Positions 16,122 through 24,502 of a stretch of DNA of 64,000 bases are shown piece by piece. Under the pieces are notes generated by a model. The model did not search any database, was not told the origin of the DNA, and was given only the letters and a program-made list of their open reading frames with translations. Within the stretch, counting starts at the first letter, position 1. Each line of letters opens with the position of its first letter. The stretch comes from Promicromonospora umidemergens (GTDB lineage Bacteria > Actinomycetota > Actinomycetes > Actinomycetales > Cellulomonadaceae): contig NZ_JAMTCT010000019.1 in NCBI RefSeq assembly GCF_024171995.1, forward strand, positions 1-64,000, given 5' to 3'. Position numbers and translations under genes: made by a program.

Positions 16122-17345
16122 TCAGCGGTCCGTCCAGGCTTCGGGGTACCCGGGCAGGTCCTCGCCGCCGAACTTCGCGTAGTGCAGGGACGGCATGTCC
16201 GCGTTGGCGTCGAGGTACTCCGCGAGGTCCGTGTCGTCGACGGGCTCCTGGGGCAGCACCCACTCGGAGGGCACCTCCTCGCCGGCCCAGATCTTCTGCG
16301 CGGCCAGGACCGGCGTGCGCCACTGGAAGTTCGAGTAGACGTTGCCGATGGCCGTCATCCCCGTCTCGTCCCACTTGCGCAGGAAGCTCATCTCGTCCTC
16401 GCCCACGAAGACCGGGTACGGCTGGCCGGCGTCCTCGAACGCCTCGACGGCCGCGACCGCTCCGTCGCCCGCGTCCATCCAGATGCCGTCGACCTCGCCG
16501 CGCTGCAGGTACTGGGTCACGAGGTCCTTGATCTTGGCGCCGTCGCCGCCGGTGAACTCCACCCCGACGACGTCGATGTCGGACTCCGAGAAGACCTTGT
16601 CCGCCGCGGCCCACCGGTGCTCCAGCACGTCGACGCCGGGCAGGATGCGCAGCGCCAGGACCGTCGAGCCCGGTTCCAGGTTGTCGACGAGGAACTCGGC
16701 GCCCACCGCGCCGTAGGCGTAGCCGCCGATCGGGTGGATGAAGGTGGCCATGCAGTCGGAGTTCACGCCGCGGTCGAACACGATGACCGGGGTGCCGCTC
16801 TCACACGCGGCCTCGACCGCCGGGGTGAGCGTCGCGGTCGTCGACGGCGAGATGATGATCGCGTCGCAGTCGCCGGCCTCGACGAACGCCTGGATGTCGG
16901 AGATCTGCTTGTTGTCGTCGTCGGCGGCGTCGGAGACCCGGAACTCGCCGATCACGCCCTCCTCCTGGAGCACCTCGACCTGCTGCTGCATGGTGATCCA
17001 GCCGGTCACGCGCCACGGGTTGGAGACCGACGCGTTGGAGAAGCACAGGGTCTTGTCGCCGCCATCGCTCGCGAGGTCAGCGGTGTCCACCCACTCGGGC
17101 TCGATGGCCTGGAGCCATGGCTCGTCGGCCGGACCCTCCGGCTCGATGTCCCGCTGGGCGAGCTCCTTGTCGTAGTCCGCCTGGACGAACCACTCGCTCT
17201 CGGCCCCCGACTCAGCCGGCGCCTCCTCGGCCGCGCTCGTCTCGGCGGCCGGCAGCTCCTCGGTCGGGGCGTCGGTCGTGCAGGCCGTCAGCAGGAGCAG
17301 TCCTGCCGCTGCCGTGCCCGCCAGCAGTGCTCGGATCGGTCGCAT
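16122..17345 (-). CDS. Sugar ABC transporter substrate-binding lipoprotein
   Basis: About 407 residues. It has a lipoprotein signal (LLAGTAAAGLLLLTAC, Cys about residue 22), an acidic linker, then a type-1 periplasmic binding fold (Peripla_BP_4/RbsB class): KTLCFSNASVSNPWRV, GDCDAIIISPSTTATLTPAVEAA, VIVFDRGVNSDCMATFIHPIGGYAYG, DGIWMDAGDGAVAAVEAFEDAG. The ATG at 17345 is preferred over ATG 17351 because AAAGGGG abuts the latter but is six bases from the former. It is the extracellular receptor for the importer encoded upstream. The ligand is probably a mono- or small oligosaccharide. Confidence 0.9.
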   Translation of the reverse strand: MRPIRALLAGTAAAGLLLLTACTTDAPTEELPAAETSAAEEAPAESGAESEWFVQADYDKELAQRDIEPEGPADEPWLQAIEPEWVDTADLASDGGDKTLCFSNASVSNPWRVTGWITMQQQVEVLQEEGVIGEFRVSDAADDDNKQISDIQAFVEAGDCDAIIISPSTTATLTPAVEAACESGTPVIVFDRGVNSDCMATFIHPIGGYAYGAVGAEFLVDNLEPGSTVLALRILPGVDVLEHRWAAADKVFSESDIDVVGVEFTGGDGAKIKDLVTQYLQRGEVDGIWMDAGDGAVAAVEAFEDAGQPYPVFVGEDEMSFLRKWDETGMTAIGNVYSNFQWRTPVLAAQKIWAGEEVPSEWVLPQEPVDDTDLAEYLDANADMPSLHYAKFGGEDLPGYPEAWTDR

Positions 17346-17356
17346 GTCCATCCCCT

Positions 17357-17388
17357 TTGATGAGTGCGGGTCTTGATGAGTGCGGGTC
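17357..17388. repeat. 16-bp tandem duplication in the 5' region of the binding-protein gene
   Basis: TTGATGAGTGCGGGTC is repeated exactly at 17357-17372 and 17373-17388. It lies between the permease stop and the ribosome-binding site of the binding-protein gene. Confidence 0.95.
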
Positions 17389-17406
17389 GTTCGTTGGGTT
17401 TCGAGC

Positions 17407-18408
17407 TCAGGTGCGTCGTCGGCGTGCCGCGTAGGCGACGGCGACGATGATGATCACGCCCTGCACGGCGGGCCGGATGGTCGACGGCAGGGCGAGCTGG
17501 TTGAACAGCGTGAAGAGGGCTTCGAGCGCGAGCGCGCCGACCATGGCGGCGACGACGGTCCCGCGGCCGCCACCGAGGGCGACGCCGCCCAGCACGACGG
17601 CGGTGATCGCCATGAACTCGAGCCCCTGGCCCACCTGGGCGGTCACGCCGGCGTACCCGCCGATGAGCACCGCCGCCACCGTGGCGAGGAACGAGGAGAG
17701 CAGGAACGCCCGCGTGCGGAGCCACCACACGGAGGCGCCGCTGTACGTGGCGGCCACGTCGTTGTCGCCGGCGGCGACCAGCGACCGGCCGAACGGACGG
17801 CGCATCACCAGCACCGCGAGGCCGACGACGACGAGCGCCACCAGCAGCGCGTACGGCACCTGGAACTGCCCGGGGACGTCCGGGAACCCCTTGCGGCCCA
17901 GCACCCGGAAGCCCTCGCTCAGCGCGCCGGTAGGTGCGCCGCCGGTCCACAGCCGGATCGCGCCGAACAGCACCAGCATCATGCCGAGCGTCGCGATGAA
18001 CGACGGCACCCGCAACAGCGTCGTCACCAGGCCGTTGACGAGCCCGACCAGGAGCCCGAAGGCGAGCATCAGTCCCAGCACGGGCCAGGTCAGCGCCTCC
18101 TCGCCGTCGATGAGCCGCGCCGCGATGACCACCTGGGCGCCGACGAGCGAGCCGACCGACAGGTCGAACTCGCCCGAGACGATCACGAAGTACTGCCCCA
18201 CGGCGAGGACCACCAGCGGAGCCGCCTTCTTGGCGAACGCCATGAGGGACACCGGCTCCGCGAACGACGGGTTGATGACGACGATGACAGCGAGGACCAC
18301 GACGAGCAGCGCGAGCACCGTCCAGCTGCCGCCGGACAGCAGGCGCTCGCGCCACCGCCGTGCGGTCCCTCGTGCGGTCCCTGGCGAGGTGTCTGCGGTC
18401 AGGGTCAT
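17407..18408 (-). CDS. Sugar ABC transporter permease (RbsC family), second subunit
   Basis: 333 residues with about ten membrane helices and the BPD_transp_2 signature GEFDLSVGSLVGAQVVIAA and GGVALGGGRGTVVAAMVGAL. The ATG at 18408 overlaps the preceding permease stop as ATGA, so a longer upstream frame is not used. It forms the membrane channel with its partner permease and is powered by the double ATPase encoded two genes upstream. The operon runs ATPase, permease, permease, binding protein, epimerase. Confidence 0.9.
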   Translation of the reverse strand: MTLTADTSPGTARGTARRWRERLLSGGSWTVLALLVVVLAVIVVINPSFAEPVSLMAFAKKAAPLVVLAVGQYFVIVSGEFDLSVGSLVGAQVVIAARLIDGEEALTWPVLGLMLAFGLLVGLVNGLVTTLLRVPSFIATLGMMLVLFGAIRLWTGGAPTGALSEGFRVLGRKGFPDVPGQFQVPYALLVALVVVGLAVLVMRRPFGRSLVAAGDNDVAATYSGASVWWLRTRAFLLSSFLATVAAVLIGGYAGVTAQVGQGLEFMAITAVVLGGVALGGGRGTVVAAMVGALALEALFTLFNQLALPSTIRPAVQGVIIIVAVAYAARRRRT

Positions 18409-19478
18409 GCGGCGTCGCTTCCTCGTGGGACGGAACCTCTGGCGCCGAACCGGACGCGGCGGCTCGCCGGGTCGATCTGACGTCGTGCGTACAGGGCGAC
18501 GGCGGCGATGATGATCACGCCGCGCAGCACGTCCTTGAAGAACGGGTTCACGTCGAGCACGTTGAACGCGGTGTCGAGCACCGCGAGGATCACCACGCCC
18601 CCGACGGTGCCGACCACCGAGCCACGGCCGCCGAACAGGAGCGTGCCACCCAGCACCACGGCGGCGATCGAGTCGAGGTCGAGGCCGTAGGAGTAGACGA
18701 GCGCGTTCCCCGTGCCGAACCGGGCAGCGATGAGCAGGCCCGCCACGCCCGCGCACAGGGAGCACAGCACATGGGCCAGCACCAGGGCCCGGCCGGTCCG
18801 TACGCCCGAGAGCCGAGCGACGTCGAGGTTCCCCCCGACGGCGAACATGTGGTACCCCGCCCGGGTCCTGGTGAGCAGCACGAAGGCCGCAGCGGCGACG
18901 AGCAGCATGACGATCGTCGAGACGGGCACCGGGCCGATGCGCGTGTACCCGAACGTCTGGAAGGCGAGCGGCACCTCGCCCTCCGGCCCCTTGAACCGCG
19001 TGTCGAGGAAGCCCTTGACGATCAGCCCCGTGCCGAGCGTCGCGATGAACGCGTTGACCCGCAGCGCCGAGATGAGCAGACCGTTCACGAGCCCGACGGC
19101 GGCCGCCACCGCGAGCGCCGCGACGACGCCGAGCCAGACGCGGGACGGGTCGCCGGCCATCGTCGTGGCGCCGATCAGCGAGCACAGCGCGACGACGTAC
19201 CCGACGGACAGGTCGAGCGAGCGGCACAGGACCACCAGCGTCTGCCCGACGGCGACGAACCCCAGCAGGCTCGTCTGCGTGAGCATGTAGCTGATGTTCT
19301 GCTGGGCGAAGAGGTTGCCGCCCTGGACGGCCACGAGGACGCCGGCGACCAGCAGGATGCCGATCAGGGCCAGGTAGACGATCTCGGTGGACCCGAGGTG
19401 GTAGCGGCGTCGGGTGCCTGCCGTGCTGCTCGTCCCGGCGGTGCTGCTGCTGCCGGTGCTCCCGGTGCTAATGGTCAT
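18405..19478 (-). CDS. Sugar ABC transporter permease (RbsC family), first subunit
   Basis: 357 residues. A Ser/Thr/Gly-rich cytoplasmic N-terminus (1-25) precedes about ten membrane helices and the family signature CRSLDLSVGYVVALCSLIGA and GGTLLFGGRGSVVGTVGGV. Its ATG overlaps the ATPase stop (ATGA, 19475-19478). Two different permease genes next to one ATPase are typical of ribose/xylose/autoinducer-2-type importers. Confidence 0.9.
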   Translation of the reverse strand: MTISTGSTGSSSTAGTSSTAGTRRRYHLGSTEIVYLALIGILLVAGVLVAVQGGNLFAQQNISYMLTQTSLLGFVAVGQTLVVLCRSLDLSVGYVVALCSLIGATTMAGDPSRVWLGVVAALAVAAAVGLVNGLLISALRVNAFIATLGTGLIVKGFLDTRFKGPEGEVPLAFQTFGYTRIGPVPVSTIVMLLVAAAAFVLLTRTRAGYHMFAVGGNLDVARLSGVRTGRALVLAHVLCSLCAGVAGLLIAARFGTGNALVYSYGLDLDSIAAVVLGGTLLFGGRGSVVGTVGGVVILAVLDTAFNVLDVNPFFKDVLRGVIIIAAVALYARRQIDPASRRVRFGARGSVPRGSDAA

Positions 19479-20995
19479 GCCGCCCCCGTCGCCAGGGCCA
19501 TGATGGCCGCTTCGTCGCTGCCGCCCGGCAGCTCGCCGGCGATCCGTCCGTCGCGCACCACGAGGATGCGGTCGGCCATCGCGACGACCTCCGGCAGCTC
19601 TGAGGAGATGAGCAGCACGGCGGTCCCGTCAGCGGTCAGGGTGCGCATGAGGTCGTAGACGGCACGCTTGGCACCGACGTCGATGCCGCGTGTCGGCTCG
19701 TCGAGCACGATGACCCGCGGCTCGGTCACGAGCCACTTCGCGAGGACCACCTTCTGCTGGTTGCCGCCGGACAGGTACTGCACCTCGGTGTCCTGGGCGG
19801 CCGCGACCGTGCTCGGGGCCACCTCGAGCGACGACAGGACGCCGGCGATCCGTCGCGACCGGCGGTCCGAGGCCCGGGGCAGCACGGCGTCGAGCACGAG
19901 CCGCGCGTTCGCGAGGACCGACTGCCCGAGGGCCAGGCCCTCGGACTTGCGGTCCTCGGTGACCAGCGCCAGGTGGTGGCGGACGCCCTGGCGCGGCGTG
20001 CGCACCTGGGCCGGCTGCCCGTCGACCGTCATGCGGCCGCGGGTGAACGGGGCGATGCCGAACACGCCGTGGGCGATCTCGGTGCGGCCCGACCCCTGCA
20101 GCCCGGCCAGGGCGACGATCTCGCCGGCCCGCACCTCGAGGTCGATGTCGTCCACCATCGTGTTGCCGGCTCCCGCCAGGGCCAGCCGCACCTCGCCGGG
20201 CACGGCATCGGCCGGCTTGTCCGGGAAGAAGCCGGCGAAGTCGCGCCCCACCATGGTGCGCACCAGCCGGTCCGGGCCGACCTCGGCGGCCGGTGCCGTC
20301 AGCACGTGGTTGCCGTCCTTGAGCACGGTGATGGTGTCGGCCAGGTCGTAGATCTCCTGGAGGCGGTGGGAGACGTACAGGATCGCGACGCCGCGGTCCC
20401 GCAGCCGCCGGACCAGCTCGTAGAGGAGTGCGACCTCCTGGTCGGCGAGCGCCGCCGTCGGCTCGTCCATCGAGATGATCCGGGCGTCGTACGAGACCGC
20501 CTTGACGATCTCGACGACCTGCTGCTGCGCCACGGACAGTGATCCGACGCGTGTCCAGGACGCGATGCCCGCGAGGCCAAGGTCGTCGAGGAGGCGGGTG
20601 GTGTCGGCGTGCAGGCGGCGGCGGTCGACCAGGCCGCGCCTGCGCGGTTCGCGGCCGAGGTACACGTTCTCGGCGACGGACCGGTCGGGCAGCAGGTTGA
20701 ACTCCTGGAAGACCGTGGCGACGCCCGCCCGCTGCGCGTCGAGCGGTGTCGGGAACGTGACGGCGGGGCCGTCGAGCTCGATGGTGCCCGTGTCCGGCCG
20801 GTGCACCCCGGCGATGATCTTCATCAGCGTCGACTTGCCCGCACCGTTCTCGCCCACCAGGGCGTGGACCTGCCCGGGGTACAGGGTCAGGTCGATCTCT
20901 CGCAGCACCGAGGTGCCGAAGAACTCCTTGCCGACGCCACGAAGGCGCAGGACGGGGTCGGGTGAGGAAGTGTGCGCGTCGTCATCGGCTCGCAT
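19475..20995 (-). CDS. Sugar ABC transporter ATP-binding protein, double nucleotide-binding domain (RbsA family)
   Basis: 506 residues, two ATPase domains. Domain 1: Walker A GENGAGKST, signature LSVAQQQ, Walker B IISMDEPTAAL. Domain 2: degenerate Walker A GLQGSGRTE, signature LSGGNQQKV, Walker B VIVLDEPTRGID. The degenerate second site is normal for RbsA/MglA proteins. The ATG at 20995 is chosen because TTGACA-N16-TACATT places transcription start at or next to it; no Shine-Dalgarno is present, so the mRNA is probably leaderless. An inverted repeat over the -35 suggests repression by the divergent ROK protein. Confidence 0.92.
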   Translation of the reverse strand: MRADDDAHTSSPDPVLRLRGVGKEFFGTSVLREIDLTLYPGQVHALVGENGAGKSTLMKIIAGVHRPDTGTIELDGPAVTFPTPLDAQRAGVATVFQEFNLLPDRSVAENVYLGREPRRRGLVDRRRLHADTTRLLDDLGLAGIASWTRVGSLSVAQQQVVEIVKAVSYDARIISMDEPTAALADQEVALLYELVRRLRDRGVAILYVSHRLQEIYDLADTITVLKDGNHVLTAPAAEVGPDRLVRTMVGRDFAGFFPDKPADAVPGEVRLALAGAGNTMVDDIDLEVRAGEIVALAGLQGSGRTEIAHGVFGIAPFTRGRMTVDGQPAQVRTPRQGVRHHLALVTEDRKSEGLALGQSVLANARLVLDAVLPRASDRRSRRIAGVLSSLEVAPSTVAAAQDTEVQYLSGGNQQKVVLAKWLVTEPRVIVLDEPTRGIDVGAKRAVYDLMRTLTADGTAVLLISSELPEVVAMADRILVVRDGRIAGELPGGSDEAAIMALATGAA

Positions 20996-21002
20996 AACCA
21001 CC

Positions 21003-21037
21003 AATGTAGGGACCTTTTGGCCGATGTCAACCAAAAG
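21003..21037 (-). promoter_or_regulatory. Leaderless promoter and ROK-type operator of the sugar-import operon
   Basis: On the minus strand TTGACA (21025-21030) is followed by a 16-base spacer and TACATT (21003-21008), seven bases before ATG 20995. CTTTTGG (21014-21020) and CCAAAAG (21031-21037) form a perfect inverted repeat with a 10-base spacer covering the -35. A bound repressor would shut the operon. A weaker related repeat, TTTGC-N12-GCAAA, lies at 21089-21110 before the ROK gene. Confidence 0.65.
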
Positions 21038-21131
21038 TTGCATGTCGCTTACGCGGCTTCTGTGGATCCCGAAGCAGATGGGCTATCTTTTGCCGATACG
21101 CGATCGCAAATTCACCCGGAGGCTGCTGCCC

Positions 21132-22319
21132 ATGCTCACCGACGGCCCCTCGAGGACGCCGCCCCTGTCCCTGGGCACCGGCGACTTCTTCCAGCTGCTG
21201 CGCGACGGCAAGCCGCGCACGCGCGCGGACCTGATCGCCATCACCGGGCAGTCCCGGTCGACGATCGCCACCCGGATCGACGCGCTCCTGAGCACGGGTC
21301 TGATCGCCCCGGCGGGGACGGCCGGCTCCACCGGCGGCCGGCGGCCGGCGACCTTCGCCTTCCGCCCGGGCGCGCGGGTGGTCCTCGCCGTCGACCTCGG
21401 CGCCAACCATGCCCGGCTCGCCGTCACCGACCTCGCATCGACCGTGCTCGCGGCACACGAGGAGCCCCTGTCGATCGCCGCTGGACCCGACGTCGTCCTG
21501 CCCTGGGTGGCCCGCGCCGGACGCGACCTGCTCGCTGCCGCCGGCCGCGACGTCCGCGACCTGGCGGGCATCGGCATCGGGCTGCCCGGACCGGTCGAGC
21601 ACTCGACCGGCCGGCCCATCAACCCGCCGATCATGCCGGGGTGGGACGACGTCGACGTCCCCGGCATCCTTGGCGCAGAGCTCGGGGTGGCCGTGCTGGT
21701 CGACAACGACGTCAACATCATGGCGCTCGGTGAGTACCGGGCCGCCTGGTCACAGGTCTCCGACCTGCTGCTCGTCAAGGTCTCCACCGGCATCGGCGCC
21801 GGCATCATCGCCGACGGCGCGCTGCGCCGCGGCGCTCAGGGCGCTGCCGGCGACGTCGGGCACATGGCGGTCCCCGGCGCGGACCACGTCCCCTGCCGGT
21901 GCGGCAACACCGGCTGCCTCGAGGCGGTGGCTAGCGGCCAGGCCGTCGCGGCGGCGCTCTCCGCCCAGGGCCTCGACGCCCTGGACAGCGCCGGTGTCGT
22001 CGCGCTGGTCCGGTCGAGGGGCGTCGCGGCGAGCCAGGCCGTCCGGCAGGCCGGCCGCGACATCGGCGGCGTCCTCGCCTCGTGCGTGAGCATGCTCAAC
22101 CCGTCGGTCATCGTCATCGGCGGGGTCGTCGCCGATGCCGGGGAGCACCTCATCGCCGGCATCCGCGAGGCCGTCTACCGCAGGTCCCTGCCGCTGGCCA
22201 CGCAGCACCTGCGCATCGTCGCCTCGCGGGCGCGCGCCGGGGCGGGCGTGCTGGGCGCGAGCGCCATGGCCATCGACCACGTGCTGTCCCCCGCGGAGAT
22301 CGACGCACTGGCCGCCTGA
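21132..22319 (+). CDS. ROK family transcriptional regulator
   Basis: 395 residues. An N-terminal winged helix (residues ~15-65, RADLIAITGQSRSTIATRIDALLSTGLI) precedes a sugar-kinase-like ROK domain: VDLGANHARLAV, GIGLPGPVEHSTG, VLVDNDVNIMALGEY, VSTGIGAGII. It also has the ROK zinc/Cys motif CRCGNTGCLEA. ATG 21132 has CCGGAGG upstream; an in-frame ATG at 21078 has none. It is divergent from the sugar-import operon and is the obvious candidate repressor, relieved by the cognate sugar or its phosphate. Confidence 0.9.
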   Translation: MLTDGPSRTPPLSLGTGDFFQLLRDGKPRTRADLIAITGQSRSTIATRIDALLSTGLIAPAGTAGSTGGRRPATFAFRPGARVVLAVDLGANHARLAVTDLASTVLAAHEEPLSIAAGPDVVLPWVARAGRDLLAAAGRDVRDLAGIGIGLPGPVEHSTGRPINPPIMPGWDDVDVPGILGAELGVAVLVDNDVNIMALGEYRAAWSQVSDLLLVKVSTGIGAGIIADGALRRGAQGAAGDVGHMAVPGADHVPCRCGNTGCLEAVASGQAVAAALSAQGLDALDSAGVVALVRSRGVAASQAVRQAGRDIGGVLASCVSMLNPSVIVIGGVVADAGEHLIAGIREAVYRRSLPLATQHLRIVASRARAGAGVLGASAMAIDHVLSPAEIDALAA

Positions 22320-22359
22320 CGACCCTTCCGCGATACTGGACCGACGGAAAGGTGGCTGC

Positions 22360-23589
22360 ATGATATCGACCTGGATCTGGGCCCTGACCATAGCCGGAAT
22401 CGCGGCGCTGCTGGTCTTCGACTTCGTATTTCACGTCCGCAAGGCACACGTCCCCACGCTGCGGGAGGCAGCGCTCTGGTCGAGCCTCTACGTCGGTATA
22501 GCGATCGTGTTCGGTCTCGGCGTTCTCGTCTTCGGCGGCCCGACGATGGGTTCGGAGTACTTCGCCGGTTACGTCACCGAGAAGGCGCTCTCAGTGGACA
22601 ACCTGTTCGTGTTCCTGATCATCATGTCGTCCTTCCGCGTGCCGCGGGAGGACCAGCAGAAGGTGCTGCTGTTCGGCATCGTGTTCGCGCTGATCGCCCG
22701 GACCGGGTTCATCTTCCTCGGCGCCGCGCTGATCAACTCCTTCGCCTGGGTCTTCTACCTGTTCGGGCTGATCCTGCTGCTCACGGCCGGCAACATGCTC
22801 CGGCCGGAGGGCGAGGAGTCGCACACCGGCGACAACATCGTCGTGCGGCTGGCGCGCAAGGTGTTCCACACCAGCGACAGCTACGACGGCGACAAGCTGT
22901 TCACGGTGATCGACGGCAAGCGCACGATGACGCCGATGCTCCTGGTGATGGTCGCGATCGGCGGCACCGACCTCCTGTTCGCCCTCGACTCGATCCCAGC
23001 GATCTTCGGGCTCACCCAGAACGTCTTCCTGGTCTTCACCGCGACCGCCTTCTCGCTGCTGGGCCTGCGGCAGCTCTACTTCCTCATCGACGGCCTCCTG
23101 GACCGGTTGATCTACCTCTCCTACGGCCTCGCGGCGATCCTCGGCTTCATCGGCGTGAAGCTCGTCCTCCACGCGCTGCACGAGAACAACGTCCCGTTCA
23201 TCAACGACGGAGAACCGGTGCCCGTCGTCGAGATCAGCACGGGGCTGTCCCTGACGGTGATTCTCGGGGTCCTGGTGCTCACCACGCTCGCCTCCCTGTT
23301 CAGCAAGCGCGGGCGGGCGCAGAACGCGATCTCGAACGCACGCCGGCACGCGACCAGCTACCTGGACACCGAGTACACCGCCGACGCGGCCGAACGCGAA
23401 CGCATCTTCGGTGCTCTGCTCCGCGAGCGCGACCAGATCATCGCGCTGGGCCCCAAGTACCCGCAGCTGGTCCGCGACGAAGCGCAGCTGGTGACGCTGC
23501 TCGAAGACGCCCTGGCCAGCCACGACCAAGCCGTGGCACGAGGCGAGGCCGAACCCATCGGTGAGCCGAAGATCGTGCGACGCCGGTGA
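22360..23589 (+). CDS. TerC/Alx family membrane protein
   Basis: 409 residues with about nine membrane helices. The hallmark TerC motifs are present: acidic membrane segments EKALSVDNLFVFLIIMSSF and GGTDLLFALDSIPAIFGLT. The C-terminal 80 residues are soluble, Arg/Glu-rich and helical. Homologues (Alx, MeeF/MeeY) export Mn2+ or supply metal to secreted proteins; tellurite resistance is the historical name. ATG 22360 has GAAAGG upstream, 40 bp after the ROK gene. No yybP-ykoY riboswitch fits in so short a gap. Confidence 0.9.
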   Translation: MISTWIWALTIAGIAALLVFDFVFHVRKAHVPTLREAALWSSLYVGIAIVFGLGVLVFGGPTMGSEYFAGYVTEKALSVDNLFVFLIIMSSFRVPREDQQKVLLFGIVFALIARTGFIFLGAALINSFAWVFYLFGLILLLTAGNMLRPEGEESHTGDNIVVRLARKVFHTSDSYDGDKLFTVIDGKRTMTPMLLVMVAIGGTDLLFALDSIPAIFGLTQNVFLVFTATAFSLLGLRQLYFLIDGLLDRLIYLSYGLAAILGFIGVKLVLHALHENNVPFINDGEPVPVVEISTGLSLTVILGVLVLTTLASLFSKRGRAQNAISNARRHATSYLDTEYTADAAERERIFGALLRERDQIIALGPKYPQLVRDEAQLVTLLEDALASHDQAVARGEAEPIGEPKIVRRR

Positions 23590-23608
23590 GGTGCCGGTAA
23601 CGGCCGGT

Positions 23609-23707
23609 GTCCGTAACAGCCCCTACGACCTGGGTATGACGGCGGCGGTGCAGGACCAGCCCGGGGCAGGACGCGGTGCGGCACCGGTCGTCCGTAACGT
23701 CTGCGGT
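23609..23707 (+). promoter_or_regulatory. Upstream region of the MacB-type ABC operon with direct repeats
   Basis: GTCCGTAAC occurs at 23609-23617 and again at 23690-23698. The second copy overlaps TAACGT (23695-23700), a -10 candidate seven bases before ATG 23708. There is no Shine-Dalgarno, so the transcript may be leaderless. The repeats could be activator or repressor sites; no regulator gene is adjacent. Confidence 0.4.
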
Positions 23708-24502
23708 ATGGATACCACCGTTTACGCGCCGGGGTCGTCGTCACCCGCTGTGCGCGCTCGTTCCCTGACGAAGACGTATGGCAAGGGTGAGGCCACCGTA
23801 CGAGCGCTGGACGGTGTGGACGTCGACTTCGAGCAGGGCCGGTTCACGGCGATCATGGGCCCGTCCGGGTCCGGCAAGTCGACCCTGATGCACCTCCTCG
23901 CGGGCCTGGACTCCGCGACCAGCGGACAGGCCTTCCTCGGTTCCACCGAGATCACCGGCCTGAACGACAAGGCCCTGACCCGGTTGCGTCGCGACCGGGT
24001 CGGGTTCGTGTTCCAGCAGTTCAACCTGTTGCCGATGTTCACAGCCGAGCAGAACATCACCCTGCCCGTCGAGCTCGCCGGCGGCACCGCCGACAAGGCC
24101 TGGTTCGACACCCTGGTCGACACCCTCGGGCTCGCGGGCCGGCTGACGCACCGCCCCGGAGAGCTCTCCGGTGGGCAGCAGCAGCGTGTCGCGATCGCCC
24201 GCGCCCTGATCGCGCAGCCCGACGTCGTGTTCGCCGACGAACCCACGGGCAACCTCGACTCCCGCTCCGGGGCCGAGGTCCTGTCCTTCCTGCGCCGCTC
24301 GGTGCGTGAGCTGGGCCGCACGATCATCATGGTCACGCATGATCCGTCGGCCGCGGCGTACGCCGACCGTGCCGTCCTGATCGCCGACGGCCGCATCGCC
24401 GGCGACATCAGCGACCCCACCCCCGAGTCCGCCATGGCCGGCCTCGACGCCCTGCGCACCCTCGAGCCGTCCGTCGCCACCGCGCCCGGGACGGGTGTGT
24501 GA
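23708..24502 (+). CDS. ABC transporter ATP-binding protein (MacB/LolD type)
   Basis: 264 residues. Walker A MGPSGSGKST, Q-loop FVFQQFNLLPMF, signature LSGGQQQRVAIARALI, Walker B VVFADEPTGNLDS and the His switch VTHD are all intact. ATG 23708 is chosen by the leaderless promoter; an in-frame ATG at 23636 would add 24 residues. Its stop overlaps the permease start (TGATG), so the pair is coupled. MacB-type pairs move peptides, lipoproteins or antibiotics outward or signal envelope stress; the substrate is unknown. Confidence 0.9.
   Translation: MDTTVYAPGSSSPAVRARSLTKTYGKGEATVRALDGVDVDFEQGRFTAIMGPSGSGKSTLMHLLAGLDSATSGQAFLGSTEITGLNDKALTRLRRDRVGFVFQQFNLLPMFTAEQNITLPVELAGGTADKAWFDTLVDTLGLAGRLTHRPGELSGGQQQRVAIARALIAQPDVVFADEPTGNLDSRSGAEVLSFLRRSVRELGRTIIMVTHDPSAAAYADRAVLIADGRIAGDISDPTPESAMAGLDALRTLEPSVATAPGTGV

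Noticed and set aside
22320-22359. yybP-ykoY manganese riboswitch before the TerC-like gene
   Set aside because: Only 40 bases separate it from the ROK gene; there is no room for the aptamer and no matching motif.
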